Source: JAJAZB01 sp965249815 (GTDB lineage Bacteria > Bacteroidota > Bacteroidia > Cytophagales > Spirosomataceae). From it: a stretch of 64,000 nucleotides of DNA. The notes beneath the pieces were generated by a model. The model worked only from the letters and a program-made list of their open reading frames with translations, ran no database searches and was not told where the DNA came from. A program made the translations under genes and the position numbers. The stretch spans positions 1,550,001-1,614,000 of the forward strand of contig CBDFMV010000003.1 in assembly GCA_965249815.1 (NCBI GenBank), written 5' to 3'. Position 1 is the stretch's first letter, and every line of letters starts with the position of its first letter. Shown piece by piece: positions 1 through 6,223 of the stretch.

Positions 1-67
1 GGTGCCGTTCATCCGGGCCTGATCGTAAAAATTGCGTCCTGTGCGTTTTCCCACCCCGTGCTCCGCC

Positions 68-75
68 TACCTTTG
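68..75 (+). promoter_or_regulatory. -7 promoter box of purK
   Basis: TACCTTTG is an exact match to the Bacteroidota -7 consensus TAnnTTTG. It ends only four bases before the ATG of purK at 80, so the transcript would begin at or next to the start codon. No good -33 TTG lies at 17-23 bp; TTTTC near 46 is the only candidate. Confidence 0.6.
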
Positions 76-79
76 CCCC

Positions 80-1234
80 ATGCCCGCGTTTTCACCTTCT
101 ACCCGCCTCGGCCTGCTGGGCGGCGGCCAACTGGGCCGGATGCTGTTGCAGGCCGCGATTGACTTCGACCTCCGCCCGGCCGTGCTCGACCCCGACCCCG
201 ACGCGCCCTGCGCGGCCATTGCGCCCCGGTTTGTCGTTGGCTCGTTCCGCGATTTCGAGACGGTGTACCAGTTCGGGCGGAACCTGGACCTGCTGACGAT
301 TGAAATCGAAAGCGTCAACCTCGACGCCCTCAAACGCCTCCGCGACGAAGGCGTGAAGGTGTTTCCCCAGCCCGAAGTGGTCGAATTGATTCAGGACAAA
401 CGCCGCCAGAAGCAGTTTTTTCGGGAAAACCACCTGCCCACGTCCGACTTCGTGCTGACGGAGAACCGCGACGACGCCCGGCAGCATCCGCAATTTCTGC
501 CCGCTTTCCACAAACTCGGTACCGGCGGCTACGACGGGCGCGGCGTGCAGCGCATTGCCACCGAAGCCGATTTTGACAGGGCCTTCGACGCGCCCGGCGT
601 CCTCGAACGCGCCGTGGATTTTGAAAAAGAACTGGCCGTCATCGTGGCCCGGAGCGAGAGCGGCGAAGTGCGCTGCTTCCCGACGGTCGAGATGGTATTT
701 CACCCCGAAGCGAATTTGGTCGAGTACCTTTTTGCTCCGGCGGACATCAGTCCCGAACTCGATGCGCAGGCGCAGGAAATCGCCACCCGCACGGCGCAGG
801 CGTTCGGCATCGTCGGGTTGCTGGCGGTGGAACTGTTTCTGACAAAACCCGGTAGCGACGGACCGGGCGAAATTCTCATCAACGAAGTGGCTCCGCGCCC
901 GCACAACAGCGGCCACCACACCCTGCGGGCCAACGACGTGAGCCAGTTTGAGCAGCACCTGCGGGCGATTCTGGGCTTGCCTCTCGGCGACACCACCGCC
1001 CGCGCCGCCGCCGCGATGGTCAACCTGCTCGGCGAAGACGGCTACGACGGCGAAGCTCGCTACGAAGGCATGGAAACCCTGCTGGCCATGCCCGGCGTTC
1101 ACCCGTTTTTGTACGGCAAAAAACTCACAAAACCCTTCCGCAAAATGGGCCACGTCACGGTCGTGGACGAAACCGTAGCCTCGTTGCGGGAAAAAGTAAA
1201 AGCCGTGCAGGCGGCGGTGAAGGTGATTTCCTGA
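80..1234 (+). CDS. purK: 5-(carboxyamino)imidazole ribonucleotide synthase
   Basis: This ATP-grasp enzyme of de novo purine synthesis carboxylates 5-aminoimidazole ribonucleotide to N5-CAIR in the cytosol. The N-terminus has the glycine-rich LGGGQLGRML (about residues 12-21), the centre has KLGTGGYDGRG of the ATP lid, and the C-terminal half has INEVAPRPHNSGHHT, a PurK signature. At 384 aa it has normal family length. I start at ATG 80 rather than the in-frame ATG at 32, because the nucleotide-binding loop then sits at the usual distance from the N-terminus and a -7 box lies just upstream. purE follows after 49 bp, so the two enzymes that make CAIR are probably co-transcribed. Confidence 0.96.
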   Translation: MPAFSPSTRLGLLGGGQLGRMLLQAAIDFDLRPAVLDPDPDAPCAAIAPRFVVGSFRDFETVYQFGRNLDLLTIEIESVNLDALKRLRDEGVKVFPQPEVVELIQDKRRQKQFFRENHLPTSDFVLTENRDDARQHPQFLPAFHKLGTGGYDGRGVQRIATEADFDRAFDAPGVLERAVDFEKELAVIVARSESGEVRCFPTVEMVFHPEANLVEYLFAPADISPELDAQAQEIATRTAQAFGIVGLLAVELFLTKPGSDGPGEILINEVAPRPHNSGHHTLRANDVSQFEQHLRAILGLPLGDTTARAAAAMVNLLGEDGYDGEARYEGMETLLAMPGVHPFLYGKKLTKPFRKMGHVTVVDETVASLREKVKAVQAAVKVIS

Positions 1235-1283
1235 ACGAGGCGGCAACTTTCCACTTTACACTCCACCCTTTCCACTCAAAACT

Positions 1284-1769
1284 ATGGTTGGCATCATCAT
1301 GGGCAGCAGTTCAGACCTGGCGGTCATGCAGGAAGCCGCCGACGCCCTCGCCGAACTCGGCGTAGCCTACGAAATCGACGTAGTGTCGGCCCACCGCACG
1401 CCCGTCCGGATGGTCGAATACGCCCAGACCGCCCGCGAACGCGGACTGAAAGTCATCATCGCCGGGGCGGGCGGGGCGGCGCATTTGCCGGGCATGGTGG
1501 CCTCGCTCACCACCTTGCCGGTGATTGGCGTCCCGGTGAAATCGAGCAACAGCATCGATGGGTGGGACTCGGTGCTGTCCATCCTCCAGATGCCCGCCGG
1601 GGTGCCCGTCGCGACGGTGGCGCTCAACGGCGCACGCAACGCCGGAATCCTGGCCGCGCAAATAATTGGCGTGGAAAATTTAGAAGTGGCCCGTAACTTG
1701 CGGGAGTACAAAAGCGCGTTAGAAGCCAAAGTAGAAACCATGCGGCAATCGCTGCGCGAAAAACTTTAA
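1284..1769 (+). CDS. purE: N5-carboxyaminoimidazole ribonucleotide mutase
   Basis: PurE moves the carboxylate of N5-CAIR (the PurK product) to carbon 4 to give CAIR. The protein is 161 aa, the standard size for a bacterial class I PurE. Visible signatures are GSSSD (residues 7-11) and SAHRTP (about 35-40), which hold the substrate phosphate and the catalytic histidine, and the glycine-rich GAGGAAHLPGM. The start ATG 1284 puts GSSSD directly after the first beta strand, as in the family. It is the second gene of a purK-purE pair; the next gene (LysM protein) is separated by a perfect inverted repeat. Confidence 0.97.
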   Translation: MVGIIMGSSSDLAVMQEAADALAELGVAYEIDVVSAHRTPVRMVEYAQTARERGLKVIIAGAGGAAHLPGMVASLTTLPVIGVPVKSSNSIDGWDSVLSILQMPAGVPVATVALNGARNAGILAAQIIGVENLEVARNLREYKSALEAKVETMRQSLREKL

Positions 1770-1771
1770 AA

Positions 1772-1828
1772 TGACCCGTAACCAGTGACCAATTTAAAAT
1801 TCAACAATTGGTCACTGGTTACGGGTCA
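1772..1828. repeat. 7-base-phased inverted repeat between purE and LysM gene
   Basis: Two perfectly complementary 23-bp arms (1772-1794 and 1806-1828) surround an 11-nt loop. The right arm reads as heptads of the form GGTCACT GGTTACG GGTCACT and continues to GGTCATT. The element starts 3 bp after the purE stop and ends 14 bp before the LysM ATG, filling nearly the whole junction. There is no T-run, so it is not a classical terminator. Confidence 0.9.
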
Positions 1829-1842
1829 CTGGTCATTGAATC

Positions 1843-2646
1843 ATGGAAGAACGCAATCAACGTCCGCCGGAAGGCTCGAAATTGCCCGTTGTGGCGCTGG
1901 GCATCCTGGTTTTTGTCATTGCCGCCCTGCTTTACGTCGGGTACGAATACGCCTCCGACGACACCTCCTCGACGTCCGAACTGACCAACGTCAAACAAGA
2001 CCCGACGATGGTGGCCCACGAAGTCAGCGACGAGCCGCCGACCACGCCGACTGCCGAAACCAAACCGGCTAAAAAAGAAAAAGTCCCCGAGTTTGTGCCC
2101 CCGGCCAGCGTACCCGACGAAGCCAGCAACTCGGAAGCGGGTGCTACCGACGAAACGCCCGAAAAACCCGCGAAGGCCAAACCCGAAGTAGCCGAAAAGA
2201 AACCCGAAGCGAAGCCCAAACCCGAGGCGGAAGCCAAACCGACGGGGGCCGCCGTGGCCGAGAAAAAGCCAGAGAAGAAGCCCGAACCGGCTAAAACCGA
2301 AACGGCCCCCGCCACACCCGTGAAAGTGGCAGGCGGCGGGGCTACCGTGACCCACACCGTGGCCGACGGGCAGACGTTTTACGGCATCGCCAACCGCTAC
2401 AACGTGAAGTGGGAAACGCTGAAAAAACTCAACCCCGAGGTGGAGGACGTCAACATCAAAGTAGGCGTGACCAAACTGCGCATTCCCGTGCGGGCCATCC
2501 ACACCGTCGGGCCGGGCGACATCCTGCGCGTGGTGGCCCAGAAATACGGCGTCACCGTCGAGCAACTCATGGCCGCCAACGGCAAAACCAAGAACAGCGC
2601 CACGCGGGGCGAAAAACTCGTGATTCCGTATTCGACAAAAGAGTAG
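1843..2646 (+). CDS. membrane-anchored protein with two LysM domains
   Basis: The 267-aa protein probably binds peptidoglycan or another GlcNAc polymer in the periplasm. After about 13 polar residues comes a single membrane segment (LPVVALGILVFVIAALLYVG, about 14-33). A long linker rich in Lys, Ala, Pro and Glu (about 70-165) follows, then two LysM modules: one beginning VTHTVADGQTFYGIANRY (about 168) and a second beginning IHTVGPGDILRVVAQKYGV (about 218). No catalytic domain is present, so it may be a scaffold or part of a cell-wall complex. The last codons, Lys-Glu-TAG, lie inside an inverted repeat shared with the convergent neighbour. The domain call is firm; a specific role is not. Confidence 0.85.
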   Translation: MEERNQRPPEGSKLPVVALGILVFVIAALLYVGYEYASDDTSSTSELTNVKQDPTMVAHEVSDEPPTTPTAETKPAKKEKVPEFVPPASVPDEASNSEAGATDETPEKPAKAKPEVAEKKPEAKPKPEAEAKPTGAAVAEKKPEKKPEPAKTETAPATPVKVAGGGATVTHTVADGQTFYGIANRYNVKWETLKKLNPEVEDVNIKVGVTKLRIPVRAIHTVGPGDILRVVAQKYGVTVEQLMAANGKTKNSATRGEKLVIPYSTKE

Positions 2647-2748
2647 GCAGTGACCAGTGACCAGAAATAGAGAAGCCCGCAAGGTACGCGTTTCGGCGCT
2701 GCCTGCGGGCTTTTTACTGCGAACTGCCTACTGCTCACTGCCTACTCT
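2642..2748. repeat. 7-base-phased inverted repeat spanning two convergent gene ends
   Basis: The left arm starts at AGTAGGCAGTGACCAGTGAC (2642) and the right arm reads as heptads ACTGCCT ACTGCTC ACTGCCT ending at 2748. The sequence AAAGAGTAGGCAGTGA occurs at the 3' end of both convergent genes, so the last Lys-Glu-stop of each gene belongs to the repeat. A GC-rich hairpin with T-run lies in the middle (2673-2716). Confidence 0.8.
2673..2716. terminator. hairpin terminator between convergent genes
   Basis: The stem AAGCCCGCA (2673-2681) pairs with TGCGGGCTT (2704-2712) and is followed by a T-run on the plus strand. It lies between the stop codons of the LysM gene and the minus-strand gene at 2742 and suits the plus-strand transcript. 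Confidence 0.7.
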
Positions 2749-3182
2749 TTTTTCGTGTTCAGAATCACCACGCCGTACTTTGCTTTTTCGCCGTAGGCGG
2801 CGGTGGCTTTCTGGCGTTTCCAGAGCGAAACGTTCGTGAGGTCGGCGGCGTCGAGGGCTTCGACCTCCTGGCGCGTGGCGGGCTTGTCGCCGATGAGGAA
2901 GTAGGGCATCTTCGCGGCGTCGCCGCTTTCGAGTTTCACTTTCTGGCCTTGTTTGAGTACCAGCGTGTAGCCGTGCAGGAGTTTTACGCGGCTGTCTTCG
3001 GTTTGCGAAAGGTCCATCGAAGCAATTTGCGCCCGGCGGTGCAGGAGCGTGTCGTCCTTGACCGTGTCCGCTTTGGCGGTCACAACGGGGGAGTTCGACG
3101 GGTTTTTGGCTTTTTTCTTTTGGGCAAAACCGGCGCTGGTGGTCAGCAAAACGCTCAGGGCGAGGAGAAAGAGAAGTTTCAT
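2742..3182 (-). CDS. small secreted protein with TonB-plug-like C-terminus
   Basis: I do not recognise a named family. The 146-aa product has a clear signal peptide (MKLLFLLALSVLLTTSAGFA) followed by a Lys-rich stretch (KKKAKN). The C-terminal half contains LHGYTLVLKQGQKVKLES and ends in AKYGVVILNTKK. That ending resembles the GANGVILITTKKG strand of TonB-dependent receptor plug domains, which in Bacteroidota also occurs as a loose C-terminal motif in small periplasmic proteins. I start at ATG 3182 because the upstream ATG (3215) would place non-hydrophobic residues before the signal peptide. The last codons are shared with the LysM gene through the inverted repeat. Function is unknown. Confidence 0.7.
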   Translation of the reverse strand: MKLLFLLALSVLLTTSAGFAQKKKAKNPSNSPVVTAKADTVKDDTLLHRRAQIASMDLSQTEDSRVKLLHGYTLVLKQGQKVKLESGDAAKMPYFLIGDKPATRQEVEALDAADLTNVSLWKRQKATAAYGEKAKYGVVILNTKKE

Positions 3183-3219
3183 GGTCGTTGAAAACGGTTT
3201 TCCGGAGAAGGGCATAAAA

Positions 3220-3243
3220 AAATCCGGCCACGGGGCCGGATTT
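3220..3243 (-). terminator. Rho-independent terminator downstream of the YcxB-like gene
   Basis: The perfect 10-bp stem AAATCCGGCC (3220-3229) / GGCCGGATTT (3234-3243) has a 4-nt loop. Read on the minus strand it is followed by a T-run (plus-strand As 3215-3222), 30 bp past the stop of the gene ending at 3273. Confidence 0.85.
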
Positions 3244-3272
3244 CTGTCTGAACGGTTCGGACAAGATAAATC

Positions 3273-3842
3273 TCAAACTGTCTTCTCCTGCAACAACGAC
3301 TTCCGCCGCAGCAGGCTGTCCATGAAACGCAGGTCGTTGTCGGAGTTGAAAATGGCGAAGGGCAGGTACAGAAACTGGTGTTTGCCCATCATCAACACGT
3401 AAGCGTCTTTGCTTTTCTGGGCCGACTGGATCATGTCCCACTTGATGATGCCGCCTTCTTTGGCATTGATGCGCATCAGAATCTGTCGGCTGTCGATTTC
3501 GTACACGTAGCGCTGAAACAAGGGCTTGTTCTGCTCCAGTTGGGTCACGCCCGTAAACTGAATGCCCCAAAACAGCACGTACAACAACGCCCCCACGACA
3601 ATGACGACGTAAATCCACCAGTTGGGGTAGGCACCGGTCAGGTTGAGGGCCACGTTGACGAGGATCAGCGCCAGCGGTACGAAGGCCCACATCCACTGCG
3701 CTTTGGCCCACTGGCGCATAGCCAGGCTGATGTAGGTTTTGGGTTCGAGGGCGTATTTTTTCGTCCGGATGCCGTTCGATGGCGTCGGGTTGGGGTTTTG
3801 CCCGTAGGGAATCTGGTATTTGTTAACGGGAGTCTTGGCCAT
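3273..3842 (-). CDS. YcxB-like membrane protein
   Basis: This 189-aa protein has a polar N-terminus and two membrane segments (about residues 50-70, MWAFVPLALILVNVALNL, and 76-96, WIYVVIVVGALLYVLFWGI). A cytosolic domain follows that resembles the YcxB-like C-terminal fold, a PH-like beta domain: the segment YVYEIDSRQILMRINAKEG and the closing FLYLPFAIFNSDNDLRFMDSLLRR. Such proteins are membrane-anchored and of unknown function. A terminator follows directly. A near-consensus -7 box (TACCTTTA on the minus strand, 3869-3876) lies upstream. The family assignment is by resemblance only. Confidence 0.65.
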   Translation of the reverse strand: MAKTPVNKYQIPYGQNPNPTPSNGIRTKKYALEPKTYISLAMRQWAKAQWMWAFVPLALILVNVALNLTGAYPNWWIYVVIVVGALLYVLFWGIQFTGVTQLEQNKPLFQRYVYEIDSRQILMRINAKEGGIIKWDMIQSAQKSKDAYVLMMGKHQFLYLPFAIFNSDNDLRFMDSLLRRKSLLQEKTV

Positions 3843-3900
3843 GGGCTTCTTGCGGAAAAAACAGGTCGTAAAGGTACGAAAAAGGCGGGTTCGGTTTGTG

Positions 3901-3962
3901 GTTTAAGGTTTAACGTTTGAAGTTTAACGTGCAGGGTCGAACCTCAAACGTTAAACTTTTGG
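3901..3962. repeat. 7-base-phased inverted repeat between divergent genes
   Basis: The left side reads in heptads GTTTAAG GTTTAAC and continues GTTTGAA GTTTAAC. The right side holds TCAAACGTTAAAC (3944-3956), the exact complement of GTTTAACGTTTGA at 3908-3920. It occupies the centre of the 158-bp divergent spacer between the YcxB-like gene and the phosphoribosyltransferase gene. Confidence 0.8.
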
Positions 3963-3987
3963 CCCCCCACTTTTCCCCGCCCTTCGC

Positions 3988-3995
3988 TACCTTTG
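3988..3995 (+). promoter_or_regulatory. -7 promoter box of phosphoribosyltransferase gene
   Basis: TACCTTTG, identical to the box in front of purK, ends five bases before ATG 4001. As at purK, the expected start point would give an mRNA with almost no leader. The nearest TTG upstream (3959-3961) is 26 bp away, a little long for a -33 element. Confidence 0.6.
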
Positions 3996-4000
3996 CCGCC

Positions 4001-4510
4001 ATGACGGCAGCAACCCAAAACGCCATTCTGACGCCCGCGCAGGTGGAGCAGAAAATCCGGCGCATCGCCTTCGAGGTGTACGAAAACCACTTCGACGAAA
4101 CCCACCTTGTGCTGGCGGGCGTCGAAGGACAGGGCTACCGCTTCGCCCAGCGCCTGGCCGGGCACCTGCGGGCCATCTCGCCCCTGAACGTCGACGTGGC
4201 CGCGTTGTCCATCGACAAAACCCAGCCCAACGCCCGCCCCGCCGCGTTCGACCGGCCCGTCGAAAGCCTCGAAGGCCGGTGCATCGTGGTCTGCGACGAC
4301 GTACTCTACACCGGCCGCACGCTGGCGTACAGCCTGTCGCCGTTTTTTCGCATTGTTCCCAAAAAATTGCAGGTGGCCGTCATCGTCGACCGGGGCTACC
4401 GGCGCTACCCCATCTCCGCCGATTACGTTGGTTATGCCCTCGCCACCACCCTCACCGAACACGTCGACGTGGTGCTCGAAGGCGACGGGGCGGGGGTGTA
4501 CCTTAGTTAA
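4001..4510 (+). CDS. PyrR-like phosphoribosyltransferase
   Basis: This 169-aa type I phosphoribosyltransferase is most similar in layout to PyrR-type proteins. The PRPP-binding loop is visible as IVVCDDVLYTGRTLAYS (about residues 92-108), and VDRGYRRYPISADYVGY near the C-terminus is the PyrR-like stretch. The N-terminal VLAGVEGQGYRFAQRLAGHL matches the family pattern. It may use uracil or another base, or serve in regulation; the sequence does not decide. I take ATG 4001 over the ATG at 3917 because the longer form would read through an inverted repeat and the -7 box. purN follows after 46 bp. Confidence 0.82.
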   Translation: MTAATQNAILTPAQVEQKIRRIAFEVYENHFDETHLVLAGVEGQGYRFAQRLAGHLRAISPLNVDVAALSIDKTQPNARPAAFDRPVESLEGRCIVVCDDVLYTGRTLAYSLSPFFRIVPKKLQVAVIVDRGYRRYPISADYVGYALATTLTEHVDVVLEGDGAGVYLS

Positions 4511-4558
4511 AAGTGAAAAGTTGAAGCCACCAACTTTTTCACTCTTCACTTTTCCCTT
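4503..4558. repeat. 7-base-phased inverted repeat between PRT gene and purN
   Basis: GTTAAAA GTGAAAA GTTGAAG on the left (from 4506) faces ACTTTTT CACTCTT CACTTTT on the right (to about 4554). The left arm contains the stop codon of the preceding gene and the right arm runs into the probable TTG start codon of purN at 4557. Confidence 0.8.
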
Positions 4559-5126
4559 GAAAAATCTCGCCCTTTTCGCTTCCGGCTCCGGCTCCAACGC
4601 CGAGAAAATCGTAGAATACTTCCGCGACCACCCGCAGATTTCCGTTGGCCTGATTCTTTGCAACAACCCGCAGGCGGGCGTTGTGGCGCGGGCCGAACGG
4701 CTCGGTGTGCCGCTGGTGCTGTTTACCCGCGAGGAATTCAGGGCGGGGAAAGTGCTGGAAATTTTGGCAGAAAACCGCATCGACTGGGTCGTCCTGGCGG
4801 GGTTTCTCTGGCTGGTGCCGGGCGGCCTCGTTGCCGCTTTCCCCAACCGCATCCTGAACCTGCACCCGGCGCTCCTGCCCAAATTCGGCGGCAAGGGCAT
4901 GTACGGGCACTTCGTGCACGAGGCCGTCGTGGCGGCGGGCGAGCGCGAGTCGGGCATCACGATTCACCGCGTGAATGAGCAGTACGACGACGGGGCCGTG
5001 GTGTTTCAGGCGCGTTTCCCGGTCGAACCCACCGACACCCCCGCCGACGTGGCCCGCAAAGGCCAGGCGCTCGAACACGAATGGTTTCCGAGAATCATTG
5101 AACGGGAAATTCTTGCTCAGCCATGA
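4557..5126 (+). CDS. purN: phosphoribosylglycinamide formyltransferase
   Basis: PurN transfers a formyl group from 10-formyl-tetrahydrofolate to GAR in the third step of purine synthesis. The N-terminus KNLALFASGSGSNAEKIVEY carries the phosphate-binding GSGSN motif. NRILNLHPALLPKFGGKGMYG contains the HPALLP signature, and GITIHRVNEQYDDGAVVFQ the conserved aspartate that ends the active site. No ATG lies at a sensible place. TTG 4557 gives 189 aa with GSGSN near residue 10, the family position, so I use it; this TTG is the edge of the preceding repeat. The gene overlaps ribD by 4 bp (ATGA), which indicates translational coupling. Confidence 0.93.
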   Translation: MKNLALFASGSGSNAEKIVEYFRDHPQISVGLILCNNPQAGVVARAERLGVPLVLFTREEFRAGKVLEILAENRIDWVVLAGFLWLVPGGLVAAFPNRILNLHPALLPKFGGKGMYGHFVHEAVVAAGERESGITIHRVNEQYDDGAVVFQARFPVEPTDTPADVARKGQALEHEWFPRIIEREILAQP

Positions 5127-6187
5127 CGCCCGACGAAACTTTCATGCGCCGCGCCCTCGACCTGGCTCCGCTCGGCCTGGGGACCGTCAGCCCCAACCCG
5201 CTGGTGGGCTGCGTGATTGCGCACGAAAACCGCATCATCGGCGAAGGCTGGCATAAAAAATACGGCGAAGCACACGCCGAGGTCAACGCCGTGAACGACG
5301 CGCTGGCCCGTTTTGGCGAAACCGAGGCCGCCCGGCTGCTGATCGAAGCCACGGCTTACGTCACGCTCGAACCGTGTGCGCACTGGGGCAAAACCCCACC
5401 GTGCGCCGACTTGCTCGTTCGCCACCGCCTGCGCCGCGTGGTCGTCGCCAACGACGACCCCAACCCGCTCGTTTCGGGCCAGGGATTGCAAAAACTGCGC
5501 GCCGCCGGAATCGGAGTTGAAACGGGCCTTTTGGCCGAAGATGGCCGCTGGCTCAACCGGCGTTTTTTCACGAACATCGAAAAACAGCGGCCGTACGTGG
5601 TCCTGAAGTGGGCTGAATCGGCGGATGGATTTATTGCCAAACCCGACTTCGGCGCGGTGCAGATTTCCAACGAACTTTCCCGGCAGGTCGTCCACAAGTG
5701 GCGAGGCGAAGAAGACGCCATCCTGGTCGGTACCCGCACGGCCCGCTACGACAACCCGCAACTCAACGCGCGGCACTGGTCCGGTCCGGATGGACCGGGA
5801 AGGAACCCCGTCCGCGTGGTCATCGACCGCCTGCTGACACTGCCGCCCGCGCTCCGCCTTTTCGACGGCACCCAACCGACGATTTGCTACAACACCTTGA
5901 AAGACGGCGAACAGCCTAACCTCACGTTCGTGCGCCTCGACCCGGACGGCGCGTTTCTGCCCCAACTCCTTGCCGATTTGCACCGCCGCCGCGTCGGTTC
6001 GGTGCTGGTGGAAGGCGGCGCGGCCACGCTGCAAGCGTTTCTGCGAAGCGCCCTCTGGGATGAAATCCGGCTTTTTCGCAGCTCCCGCAGCCTCGGCAGG
6101 GGCATCGCCGCCCCGCGTCCGGCGGGTCGCCTGCTCAGCCGCGAAACGCTGCTCGACGACGACCTGCTGCTTTTTCGCCGGGAGTAG
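5123..6187 (+). CDS. ribD: bifunctional riboflavin deaminase/reductase RibD
   Basis: RibD catalyses two steps of riboflavin synthesis: deamination of the diaminopyrimidine by the N-terminal zinc domain and NADPH-dependent reduction of the ribosyl chain by the C-terminal domain. The zinc ligands are visible in HAEVNAVND (about residues 50-58) and PCAHWGKTPPCADLL (about 83-97). The reductase half begins near RPYVVLKWAESADGFI and ends with SVLVEGGAATLQAFL. Length 354 aa is normal. The start overlaps the purN stop. I saw no FMN riboswitch in front, as expected for an internal operon gene; the rest of the riboflavin pathway is not in this window. Confidence 0.96.
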   Translation: MTPDETFMRRALDLAPLGLGTVSPNPLVGCVIAHENRIIGEGWHKKYGEAHAEVNAVNDALARFGETEAARLLIEATAYVTLEPCAHWGKTPPCADLLVRHRLRRVVVANDDPNPLVSGQGLQKLRAAGIGVETGLLAEDGRWLNRRFFTNIEKQRPYVVLKWAESADGFIAKPDFGAVQISNELSRQVVHKWRGEEDAILVGTRTARYDNPQLNARHWSGPDGPGRNPVRVVIDRLLTLPPALRLFDGTQPTICYNTLKDGEQPNLTFVRLDPDGAFLPQLLADLHRRRVGSVLVEGGAATLQAFLRSALWDEIRLFRSSRSLGRGIAAPRPAGRLLSRETLLDDDLLLFRRE

Positions 6188-6223
6188 GGGCATTCAGGTT
6201 TGGTGTTTCTCACCGGATTAAAA

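Noticed and set aside
92..1246. Minus-strand open frame of 384 codons opposite purK
   Set aside because: It is a high-GC shadow of purK: no domain, His/Phe/Val-rich composition, and purK on the plus strand is certain.
5000..5125. FMN riboswitch before ribD
   Set aside because: ribD overlaps the purN stop by 4 bp, leaving no leader, and I saw no conserved FMN-aptamer blocks upstream.
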